Source: Xylogone sp. PMI_703
Taxonomy: Eukaryota > Ascomycota > Leotiomycetes
Direction: 5' to 3'
Assembly: GCA_021399445.1 (NCBI GenBank)
Contig: JAJTUQ010000002.1
Location: 2,232,001 to 2,296,000, forward strand
DNA: 64,000 nucleotides
This document shows, one piece after another, positions 48,015 to 59,294 of the stretch (positions are counted from its first letter, which is position 1; each line of letters begins with the position of its first letter). A program made the position numbers and the translations under genes. Below the pieces are notes generated by a model. The model worked only from the letters and a program-made list of their open reading frames with translations, did no database searches and was not told where the DNA came from.

Positions 48015-49439
48015 TTAAAATCTAAAATGCCGATTAGTTTATGCTAAGTGGTCATTTGTGATAAGTCCTTACCTGATCTCATAAGAACCCGCACGTGTCA
48101 TATACCTCACCCATTTCACAGAAGAGTAGTTGCTCTTTTCAAACACTTTCAAATATCTGACCAGCAAGCCTGAACTTGTAAACATCAACAGGCTAAAGTT
48201 CAAACTCAATGGAGGTCTGGACCAGGCTTTCTGATTCGTCATGCTTGACAATGTTGCCTCAGCACTGAGTACGAACTCGTTCTGGCCCGTAAATCTAGGA
48301 ATCTTCCATACGATAACATTTTCACTCGGCTCGTATTTCGCTTTTCCCTGTGTGCATCTCTCCGTAATTCGAGCAGTGTTTAATGGCGTTGGGATCTTCA
48401 CAACAACATTCGTGGCAAATAGTTTGCTACCATAGTTCGCCCTTATAGCAATGCTGTACTCGACCTTGGTTTTGCCGACCTCGTTAACAATTGCATGCAC
48501 TTTAAATGGAAGATTCACGTTTTCCGTGGCTCGATAGCGCATCAATTCAAACTCTCCATCTGGTGGAATGAACGATATTATTCGATCGGTATCAAACTTG
48601 CCTAGTTTCACACACTGATGAAACTGACAGTCCTCAAGAGTGACGCTACCAGCTGCCGCTTTGGTGGCCTTCGTGCCCATTTTATTCCCAGTTGGAAGAG
48701 TCATATCACTGTCAAGAAGAAGTCGATCGTTTAACCCGAACTTGCATTCTGGCGTTCCCGATAGATATGCTCGCATCACAATTTGGCCATTCACATCAGC
48801 TCGTAAGACTGTGCCGGTCGCGGACATGAGGAGATTGACGTCCTCAATCACATCTACGAACGCTTCATTCTTGCGATATTTGACATCTGCTTTCCGCCAG
48901 GATAACGCACCGGTAGCTTGCATTGTTATCTTCGCCGAGTCTTCCATTGTTCGCTCGGATTTAACGCCTTCCGTGGTAATATACATCTTGAGCGTATCGG
49001 TCTCAGTATTTTGGGGATAGCCGAAATCAATAATTTCTACATTGATTAATTAGTCCAAGATCGAGAATTGATGGAGACAAAAAGGCATGGCTGTATCCAT
49101 ACCATCTAGGAGCTCGTAAACAAGCACAAAGTTATTCTTCACAGCCTCCTCATCGAACTTCCCGAAGTATCCCTTCCCCAGTGCAACTAATCTGTAGAGG
49201 AACTCGAAAACCAATGCCGCATTAGCATTACTCTTCGTAATTGCTACTAAATATATGTTCTCGTGCTTGACATGGCTGAAAGTCGTGCTTCCTAATGTTA
49301 AGATCGGTGAGCGCACTTGAGGATTCGATATCACTTGTATTCGAAAGACATCTGCGAGGCGCGGTCTGCAGTCATTCCGGAATGCTCGGAAGATCAAGTT
49401 CTCGCCCTTTTGATTAAATACAAGTATCCCGGACAACAT
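48015..49439 (-). CDS. AP-2 adaptor complex subunit mu
   Basis: Three exons, 49103..49439, 48073..49036 and 48015..48021, give 435 residues, the same length as the human AP2M1 protein as I recall it. The N-terminal longin-like domain starts MLSGILVFNQKGENLIFRAF and has QVRSPILTLGSTTFSHVK and AALVFEFLYR. The linker holds QATGALSWR, which contains the threonine corresponding to the one phosphorylated by AP2-associated kinases. The C-terminal mu-homology domain, which binds tyrosine-type sorting signals, runs from about 165 to the end (RYRATENVNLPFKV, KIPRFTGQNEF, WVRYMTRAGSYEI). The last exon adds only the codon-completing base, Phe and the stop. Intron 48022..48072 carries a CTAAT branch and a TTTTAG acceptor. 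Without that splice the frame would stop one residue earlier. AP-2 works in clathrin endocytosis at the plasma membrane. Confidence 0.9.
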
Positions 49440-49876
49440 CTTGTATATGGGATGAAATAGTGGTGTTCTAACTGCCTGTGTTCTCCGGCAGGGGGCTACA
49501 GAGGGGAGAGCTTATTCGAGATCCTAGCTAAAATTTACCGAAGATATTCCGGATAGGAGAATTTGAGTAGATACCCTACGTATTCGACTCTACATAAGAG
49601 ACAACTCTACAACGTCAAAATTAACCCTAAAAAAGGTGCTATCAAGGACCATATGTAATACAATCTATCATATAGGCGCCCGTCACAGCCTACATGTGAT
49701 CCAGTCATAAGTCTGACTACAAGGCATTGTCAGAATTCATATATCCAGCCTCTAACAGCACGACGGCTATTCCTAACTATACACGAAAATGAGGCAGACA
49801 AAAGAGAACCATTAAGCAGCATATGCGTACTCCGCCAATCACCCAGAGTGTGAAATCTAATTTGTTACCCGCCCGC
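49440..49876. other. intergenic: AP-2 mu promoter and succinyl-CoA ligase 3' flank
   Basis: This 437-bp gap separates two genes in the same orientation. It should hold the AP-2 mu promoter and the end of the upstream transcript. I see no gene or repeat in it. Confidence 0.45.
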
Positions 49877-51188
<1,312 letters not shown>

Positions 51189-51498
51189 CTTACAGGGACA
51201 ATTGATGTCAGATTAGAGAGGTTGAGGGTAGTAAAAGCGCTGCTTCCAAATTGAAACTTCGGGACACCTTCAGAGCTCTCGAGAATATCACGGCTGTCGG
51301 GAGTCGCTACGGCATGCTAGCGTTGAACGTGAAGACTTTTCGGTGAAACGATATTCCGTACGTCCAAAAATATTTGAATCTATTCAACCTGCCCGCCACC
51401 CCACCTCGTCCAAAATCGGATAGTTATCTAACCGCTGAATGTGAATAGAAGGGGCTCCTTTTGGGCTTTTCATTTCATTCATAACCATAATATCAAAT
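51189..51498. promoter_or_regulatory. bidirectional promoter between LSC1 and ELP3
   Basis: The two start codons are 310 bp apart, head to head. A C-rich stretch lies near 51390-51412 (CCTGCCCGCCACCCCACC), and AT-rich sequence lies close to the ELP3 start. No canonical TATA box is evident in either direction. Confidence 0.6.
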
Positions 51499-53342
51499 AT
51501 GGCGACCATGGTAGATACAATAACGCTTGCAGAGCGTGCAAGGAAGCCAAAGGATCCCAATCTACCTCCAGAAAATGAGCGCTTCTTACGAGCCTGTTCA
51601 GATGTCGCAAGCGCGCTTATCCAAGAGCATGAGGCTCAACAAGATACAACCAAACCAAGAAAAGACATAAATCTCAACAGTCTTCGGTCAAAGATGTCCA
51701 AAAAGCATCGCCTAAGTAACATACCTCCATTGACAGCCATTATTGCTGCAATTCCAGAGCACTATAAGAAGTATATTTTACCGAAGCTGATAGCAAAACC
51801 AATTAGTACAACTTCCGATGCATAATATTCCCAGCCTTCTCTAACTGCTTACAGGAACTTCATCTGGAATTGCGGTTGTTGCTGTTATGTGTAAACCGCA
51901 TCGATGTCCTCATATTGCTTACACAGGCAACATCTGTGTCTACTGTCCTGGGGGCCCAGATTCTGATTTTGAGTATTCGACGCAATCATATACTGGCTAC
52001 GAACCTACATCTATGAGAGCAATTAGAGCACGATATGATCCGTTCGAGCAAGCTAGAGGACGAGTGGATCAAATTAAATCGCTGGGTCACAGCGTGGACA
52101 AGGTTGAATATATCATAATGGGTGGAACGTTTATGTCATTACCGGAGAGTTATAGAGACACCTTTATCTCCCAGTTGCACAATGCGCTAAGCGGATATCA
52201 AACTAACAACGTCGATGAAGCCGTTCTGGCAGGGGAAATGAGTAACATCAAGTGTGTGGGTATAACCATTGAGACCCGCCCTGACTACTGTCTGCAGCCT
52301 CATCTTTCTGCTATGTTACGATATGGTTGCACCAGATTGGAAATCGGGGTACAGTCTCTATACGAGGATGTGGCTCGTGATACCAACAGAGGTCATACCG
52401 TTGCCGCCGTTGCAGAAACATTCTGTTTGGCAAAAGATGCAGGCTTCAAAGTTGTTAGTCATATGATGCCTGACTTACCAAACGTGGGCATGGAAAGAGA
52501 TTTGGATCAGTTTCGCGAGTATTTTGAAAATCCCGCATTTCGAACAGACGGGTTAAAAATATACCCAACCCTTGTTATCAGGGGGACAGGGCTTTACGAA
52601 TTGTGGCGAACAGGACGATATAAAAACTATACTCCTAATGCTCTGATTGATATAGTGGCTCGAATTCTGGCTCTTGTTCCCCCGTGGACTCGAATCTACC
52701 GCGTTCAGCGAGATATTCCGATGCCCCTAGTAACATCAGGTGTGGAAAACGGTAATCTCCGTGAACTGGCGTTGAGCAGGATGAAAGACTTCGGCACAAC
52801 TTGCAGAGATGTACGCACGCGCGAAGTTGGTATCAATGAGGTCAAGAATAAAATCAGACCATCTCAAGTTGAGCTAGTACGCCGGGATTATACTGCCAAC
52901 GGGGGTTGGGAAACTTTCTTGGCTTATGAGGATCCGAAGCAAGATATTCTTATCGGGCTTCTTCGACTACGAAAATGTACGAAAAAGTATACCTTCAGGC
53001 CAGAACTTACTGGCCAGCCGACTAGTCTGGTTCGTGAATTGCATGTTTATGGCTCAGCTGTGCCCGTTCATGCTCGCGACCCGAGAAAATTCCAACACCA
53101 AGGCTATGGCACATTATTAATGGAAGAAGCTGAACGGATTGCGCGGTTTGAACATGGAAGCACGAAAATCAGCGTTATCTCAGGGGTAGGTACGAGGGAT
53201 TATTATAGGAAGCTCGGATACTGGCTAGATGGTTTGTCAATCCTCGTTCGATTACTGCTGATATACTAATTCCATCAAAGGTCCGTATATGAGCAAAATG
53301 CTGAAGAGCAGAGACGAAGACGATAGTGATGATGACTTTTAA
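51499..53342 (+). CDS. ELP3: Elongator complex catalytic subunit Elp3
   Basis: Three exons, 51499..51805, 51855..53231 and 53281..53342, give 581 residues. Elp3 combines a radical-SAM domain with an acetyltransferase domain. Within the Elongator complex it modifies wobble uridines of tRNAs (cm5U). The radical-SAM cluster is [14 protein letters not shown], the C-x9-C-x2-C spacing of the Elp3 family. Conserved stretches follow, including [39 protein letters not shown] and EIGVQS. The acetyl-CoA loop is [19 protein letters not shown] near the C-terminus. The protein ends in an acidic tail, DEDDSDDDF. Intron 1 joins PI to [20 protein letters not shown], and intron 2 joins YWLDG to PYMSKML. The start ATG at 51499 gives the expected N-terminal length. 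Confidence 0.96.
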
Positions 53343-53903
53343 TTCCGTGCCCTCGATCTAGATTATACCAGTCATACTAGCCACCAGATCGATATGACGG
53401 TAATGAAAACCGTTCGAGATCGATGATCTTCGCGAAGGTATAGGTAGACCACTATCATTTCGGTTCCATGATCAAAAATTAGATTATGGGCAGGTGGCTA
53501 GACGAGGCCGATAGCTAAGTCTTGGGTAGCCAATGGTTCCCAATGGAGGTTCTAGCCTCCATTTCGGAGTGAAAGAACCTGAGACTTACCAACAAGCACC
53601 TCGGGTCGAGGATCCGGTGAGAAAGTTAGAAGAGATTGAAACGCCTAGACACATAGATGACGAATTCTTGTCACATGTGTGACACGGCTACCTGTTGCAG
53701 GAATTATTTAAACCGGAGCATTATTGAAACAAGTTCCTCATAATTGATATTGTAATACGAAGTGTGAGACCTAGAATTCGAATGTACGAAATACATAGTG
53801 GAACTTCAGCTTCGAACTCGCATTCATCCGGCGTCTGATAATTAGCTCTAGTATATACTATATATACGTGTACTATCAATGGCGGTAGGCGGTTGCAGTT
53901 CTT
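53343..53903. other. convergent intergenic region
   Basis: A 561-bp gap between the 3' ends of ELP3 and the NmrA-like gene. It contains several TCGA/TCGAG-rich stretches and AT-rich sequence, but no reading frame of note. Confidence 0.4.
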
Positions 53904-54917
53904 TTATGTGTCAGATTTCTTCGCTTTCCAAAGGCCCTGTTTAACACATTGCTGTACATAATCCTCAAACCTCTTTGGCGGTCTTCCAGTTAACTTCAGA
54001 ACAACATCATTCAATCTCTCTTCGCCGCCAGTCTTAACCCATGTGTCTAGTTCTGACATGGCTTTAGCATAGGTCTCATCCATTCCGCTGGCACACAGAT
54101 CGGCCATGACTTGTTCTTGAGTGATTTTCACATAGGAGATACGTCTTCCAAGATGTTCGCTCAATATCTCTACGACCTAGTTTTACGTAAGTTATTCAAA
54201 AATTGTTAAGAGTTAAATATGGAGGAGAATGGTCAGGTACCTGGTCATATGATAGAAGTTCTGGTCCGAGGAGGAGGTATTCTGTATTGTGTGGTCTTTC
54301 ATCTGTCAAGCTTAGGCAGGCTACCTCAGCAATATCATCCGCTGAAATCAGTGGTAACTTCCCGCTACCGTTGCTAGAGATGATGCAGTTCTGCTCAGTA
54401 ATTGACGTAACATGATGCTCCATTTCTGAGAAATTCTCTATAGTGCACAATTAGACTACGCCCAAATATAGACATGCAACGTACCCATGAACCAGGTAGG
54501 CCTTAAAAGTGCGTATTCTATGCCAAGAGAGGTGATATACTCTGAAGCAGCCGCCAATGCAGGTCCATCTCCGACATGGAGAACACTTCCACTTAGAAGG
54601 ACTATCCTTTTAACATTCCGTTCAACAGCAATGTCTATGAAAGCTCTCATCAGAGGAAAGGCATCTGGAACTGGTGGTGGAATAAGAAATATTGCCGAGA
54701 TAGGAACTGGCGTAGTATTGAAAGGACGATTGTAAGTTTCCTGATCAAGCCAGTCAAACTTTACGCCCTCGCACCCAGCATTATATTGCTTCTTTGGAGC
54801 GCGTGATGCAAGGAGGACAGTATAGCCCTTGCCGGTTAGTAAGGGAGCTATACGCCTAGCAATCTTTCCGGTCCCTCCTAGAAGGAGTATTCCATCTTTA
54901 TTTGAACTTTCAGACAT
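53904..54917 (-). CDS. NmrA-like NAD(P)-binding reductase, EasG-like family
   Basis: Three exons, 54485..54917, 54241..54437 and 53904..54176, give 300 residues. The N-terminus has the atypical short-chain dehydrogenase nucleotide-binding motif GILLLGGTGKIARRIAPLL. IFLIPPPVPDAFPLMRAFI and RIVLLSGSVL follow, then LLRPTWFM and ENFSEM across the first splice. This layout matches the NmrA/HSCARG-type proteins and in particular the group containing the ergot-alkaloid dehydrogenase EasG. Members are either reductases in secondary metabolism or NADPH sensors. No other ergot-alkaloid genes are visible, so the substrate is open. Introns are 54438..54484 and 54177..54240. A Baeyer-Villiger-type flavoprotein gene lies upstream in the same orientation, about 0.9 kb away. 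Confidence 0.85.
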
Positions 54918-55402
54918 TTTGACTTTTAATTATTAGTTGAGAAGTTCATGACAAGATATCGCCGATATCGTAGGATCTAAAGTTAGAAACCCAGACGCAC
55001 CCCACATCTTGTTAATTATTGGAGACTCCCAACTTGGGCTAATTGGATCGGGGCAATACACAAGGCAACAGCGGTTGCAAGTACTCCTGCGCTTAATTGT
55101 TTAGCTACTAGCTTTACTTGGCAATGAAGGCGTTTTGGAGATGGTACAATAAATTCGAGAGTGCTCTCGTCTCGTTACATAGAGAAGGGAACATTGGCAT
55201 CGTAACTAGGAGGCAGAGTTGCACACAACTATTTGTTTTCACATTGCATGATCATCTCCTTTTGTAGTAAAATACTCCAACAAGAAAAGATTCTAGTTTG
55301 GGAGCCATGCTACACACTGAAGAGGACCTATCCATTATGCTTCTAGAATTACTTTTACTTAATAAACAAAAGCGTAGAACTACTCCATTTTCAAAAAAGA
55401 AA
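54918..55402. other. upstream region of the NmrA-like gene, no gene seen
   Basis: AT-rich sequence upstream of the NmrA-like gene start. It lies between that start and the dispersed repeat copy B. I see no coding region and no clear regulatory motif. Confidence 0.4.
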
Positions 55403-55615
55403 ATACAAAAGAGTTCGGGCTATACAACTATCGCGTCGAGGCGTGTGCTGTATGCCCTACATCTCCCCTAATATATCAGTGTTCCATATGGTTCACTATT
55501 AGGATTGGCCCCTTTATCCCACCTCCAGAACAGTAATTGACCTGACACTCTACCATGAGAGGCGCTTTTTACTGTTCCTTGCAAAGTGTCTGCTTATTTT
55601 GGGTTATATAGGAAG
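55403..55615 (+). repeat. dispersed repeat, copy B
   Basis: This is the partner of 35045-35260 in the same orientation. Identical blocks include CATCTCCCCTAATATATCAG and GAGGCGCTTTTTACTGTTCC. Differences are mainly transitions, for example GTATACCC against GTATGCCC and GGTCCAC against GGTTCAC. It lies between the NmrA-like gene and the 3' end of the flavoprotein gene, so it interrupts the spacer of this gene pair. Confidence 0.75.
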
Positions 55616-55850
55616 AACATCCAGCCCTTACTCGGTAGAGAGGTCGCTAAGGATGGCTAGTATTTCGAGTAGGTTACAGACCGTCGCCTTGCTTTAAGGT
55701 AGGCAAGATCTAGGCATGTTTAATATTTGAGTTGATCTTGTAATAAAATCTCTATGTTTCTGTAGGTATTATATCCCTGAACTCTCTATAGAATAGTCTA
55801 ATTTTACACGCATAAACCCGAAAAGAGAAAGCCCCCAAAAACCTCATTCC

Positions 55851-57847
55851 TCAAAGCCTGTAACCCAGTTTCCCTAAATACCAAGTGCTATCACTATCGC
55901 CTAACTCCTTAGTAGAAAATCCATTCCCGAGATACCCAAACCGATTTACGCCTGTATATCCGTACTCGAAATCCTCGCCCCTAAATTTCTCAAGCATGTG
56001 GAACCAGTGTATCCTGCTTCCTGGGTGCGTTGCTGTCACGGGACCGGTCTCTCGGCCGTCCTTAAACCAGGATCTACATGTACCAGCCCATGCTGTTCGT
56101 GGCATGAAGGCTTGTATGTGATCGTTGAAGTCTCTTGTCGCGGCTTCGGTGGGGGATATTGATGATATGTTTTCAGCCTGGCATTTTTGGATCACTCCAG
56201 CCATGTATTTTGCTACGTGCTCTGTGATAGTTAGGACACTCCCGTGGCCGATTGGGGCATTGGGTCCCAAGAACACTGTGATTGGAATCCCTGTTAGCCA
56301 ACAGTCCTTTACTTATACATTGAAATATTATTGACATGATAAACTTACTGAAGTAGTTCGGAAACCCAGGAACAGCACACGACATGTATGCTTGGGGTAA
56401 AGTCCTTGTCCATATATCCGCTAGATTGCCCTTCTGGCCAACAAGAGGGAACCGTGGTCGAAACGATACGTCAAAGCCCGTAGCACAGACTATAGCATCT
56501 AGCTCGATAACTTCGCCGGTGTCGATTTCAATGCCGTTCGGTACAACTCTTGCAATCGTGTCTGTAATCACTCGGACATTCTCTTTTGTTAATGAGGATA
56601 AGTAGCCAACCCCTGGTGTAATTCTCCTGCATCCAATAGGAAAGTCTGGAATGAGTGCTTTTGAAAGACGTTCATCTCCACCTAATGCTGCTTTCATGTG
56701 CATAGCAAGTAACTCAGCGGCTCTAGTAGCAAGGCCACTGTCCTTGATGAGCTAGTTGCCAGATTAGCTAGAATGTATGGTATAAATTAGACTGAACTAT
56801 TTTTGGGGTCTAGACTTACTAGAGGGAATTTTGAGTTGATCTCTTGTTCTACTGCTTTTACGAACTCGAGGTAGTATTCTGGAGATGCCTTGAACCTCTG
56901 TATTTGTTGGGCAGTGAATTTATCACCATCCATTTCTACATTTTCTAGAATATGCTTGTTGCTAGCTGCAATGGCCTGCTGTTGCGTTGGTACAATCCAT
57001 GTTGGAGACCGGATAAAATGAGCTAACTCTTTGACTTCTGGGAGAGTGTCAATAAGAAACATGAGAAAATAAGCGACATATCGACACTCACCTGGCTGTA
57101 AAGCTGGTACTATTTGGATCCCAGAAGAACCATTTCCAATGACGGCAACTCTCTTCCCAGAATAGGTGAATTCCTCAGGCCAATTTGCACTGTGGATAAG
57201 GTCCCCTTCAAAGTCCTCCAGACCAGTAATATCAGGCCACTTCCAATTGCTACAAAGCGATGTCAGCTCCTGGACTTTACGCATGAGTGGACGATAAAAT
57301 GACATAAATCTACTCACTTCAAAATCCCCGAAGCATCAAGCAAGAAGTGACAAAAGTCGTCAAACACCTCACCAGACTCCAAATTCTCGACTTTGACCTC
57401 CCACACTCCCTTTCCTTCGTTCCAGAATGCGCCCACTACACGATGAGAAGTCTTGATACTCTCTAACAATCCCTCTTCCTCGCACACCTGACAAAGATAC
57501 TTCTCGATCTCGGGTGCTGGAGCAAAGAACGCTGTCCACTCAGGATTGGGCCTCCACGAGAACTGGTAGTTATGTGCCGGGATGTCACACGTGCAGCCCG
57601 GGTACCGATTCTCGTACCACGTGCCTCCAATCTGGGGGTTCTTCTCGTAAACCACGTGCGTGTAGTTGGAGATGGTCTCACGGAGGGTGCGTATCATGTT
57701 GATACCACTAGCTCCCGCGCCAATGGTGATGATGCGGAGCGGCCGGGTGGTTCCAAGTGGTTGCTCTGAGATAGTGTAAGTGCCATTGTGACGGGTGCCA
57801 TGGCTCTCACTGGCTAAGGAGGGTGAGATTTCTGGGTCGGTAGCCAT
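55851..57847 (-). CDS. flavin monooxygenase, Baeyer-Villiger type
   Basis: Five exons, 57318..57847, 57092..57249, 56820..57037, 56349..56751 and 55851..56275, give 577 residues. The FAD-binding motif is GAGASG in ITIGAGASGINMIR. GGTWYENRYPGCTCDIPAH follows, as in class B flavoproteins that act on ketones and steroids. The fingerprint F-x-G-x-x-x-H-x-x-x-W is present as FEGDLIHSANWPE. The second (NADPH) Rossmann motif is GNGSSGIQIVP. DAIVCATGFDVSFRP is the conserved late motif. The C-terminus shows FLGPNAPIGHGSV and the aromatic-rich CRSWFKDGRETG. Such enzymes insert oxygen next to a carbonyl or oxidise heteroatoms. The substrate is unknown. Exon phases agree throughout. The start is the ATG complementary to 57845-57847. 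Confidence 0.92.
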
Positions 57848-58885
57848 AGCTGAAGGAGCTGATGGGGCTTGACGTACAAGTGAGTTGCGGGAGGGAATCG
57901 ATTGTTTGACTTCATCCTATATATATACTGTTTTTCTAAAGATACGAATCCGCATAAAATATGCGGTGAATAGCTTTCTTTGAATGAATGTGTTGATCTT
58001 GTGAGTGGATGGATCCAATCGGAGCCGTCTAGACGTGCTAGTTCAGCTGCTCTTTGAAGAGCAGGATCACTGTGAATCAAACCGTATATTTGATAAAGAG
58101 GCACCCTGGAGGTATTGCCCCTCGTAAACTGTGCGAATCGGTACCTACGCTGGTGCGGGGAAGGGTGTCTCCGCAGTGAGCCGCCAGGATAAGATAATAA
58201 GCAGCCAATCAGCGCGCCCGGATCATGAGGCGAAAATTAATCACTCGCATCTGCTACTTCGTTCAACAGCCAATGGCAGACAACCTTGCAAACAGGCAGT
58301 GTAGGTTTCCAACAAGAACCAAGAGAATAGCGCAATTCTTCAAAAGCTTCCATCGTAACTTGACCAGTGATTCTAGACGGATGGTAAGCACGGCATAATC
58401 CTTTGAACCTCAATCTTGCATGTGAGTGCTGGACCCCTCTTTGCCACTTTTATCAGATCTAGAATAAATGTCAATGCTGCATTAGCTTTCTTCAATCTAA
58501 CAGGCTGGCTATTAGTTGTCGTTCTGAGACAATCGTATTTATTTATCCAACTCTTGCCTCGGTGGCAGCTGAAGAGTGGAACTACTGGTGGTTATCGAAA
58601 TCTATTGCGATTCAAATCAATAGGCAATACACCCTGTTCTCTGTTTCCTCCGAAATCCAGATGGCAATTCAAACGCAAGAAAACCAACACAATCGCCACC
58701 ACACGAACCATGTTGCGCTTCGTATTTGCCTTCAGTCGCATCTCTTGCTCTCATCCAAACCCACCTTTGCAGTGGTTCCATCCTGTTACGAGATCGCCAA
58801 ATGCATCAGCTTGCATCGCTCTCTAACCGACTGTCTCTCCCTGTAAAACTCACAATGGCTTCGAGTACCTGAGCCGGCCGCAACA
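57848..58885. other. intergenic: flavoprotein promoter, no gene seen
   Basis: The first few hundred bases are upstream of the leftward flavoprotein gene. Open frames at 58416-58826 and 58562-58846 (+) overlap in different frames, lack recognisable motifs and are not called. Confidence 0.4.
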
Positions 58886-59294
58886 TCAGAACGGGCCGCC
58901 CGCCCTCATCTTCAGCTCAACTTTTTCGCCAGATCCATCTCCACTCAGCTTGATCCACCAGATGCCGATACGAGTACTTGATTATGCTTTCTTGTTTGCC
59001 TCATCCCAAAATACCTTACATGGTCCACTGTACGCAGAGTGGCCGGGCAGCGAAAGCAGCATCATCTTCAGGTGCTGGGAACCACGGCCGCCCGGGTGCC
59101 AAGGGCTGGGCGTGAGCGGGATCCGTCAGCAGGGCCGAAAAATATCCGCTGGGCGTGAGAGTGATTCTTCCAATTGGCTTGATGCAGTTGGAGTGGAAAA
59201 CCTGTTGTTTGTCTGATGGGGAGTCGTTGTGTAGCTCGGAGGAGGTGAGGCTCCAAGTTCCGATTAGACCGGCTTGAGACACTGCATCTGGCAT
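58886..59294 (-). CDS. small lipocalin-like domain protein, possibly truncated
   Basis: The first exon starts at 59294 and encodes LIGTWSLTSSELHND, then PIGRITLTPSGYFSALLTD and APGRPWFPAPEDDAAFAARP. The L-x-G-T-W-x-L opening and the GR-x-x-x-T-x-x-GY-x-SA strand are hallmarks of bacterial and fungal lipocalin-like proteins. The frame stops at 59016 unless an intron is removed. Removing about 43 nt (GTAAGG...ATCAAG) just before that stop joins in frame to TRIGIWWIKLSGDGSGEKVE and a stop at 58886, for about 122 residues. The second part matches the family poorly and the intron is short, so the 3' half may be decayed or wrongly joined. The family often has about 150 residues and binds small hydrophobic ligands. 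No partner gene is evident. Confidence 0.42.
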
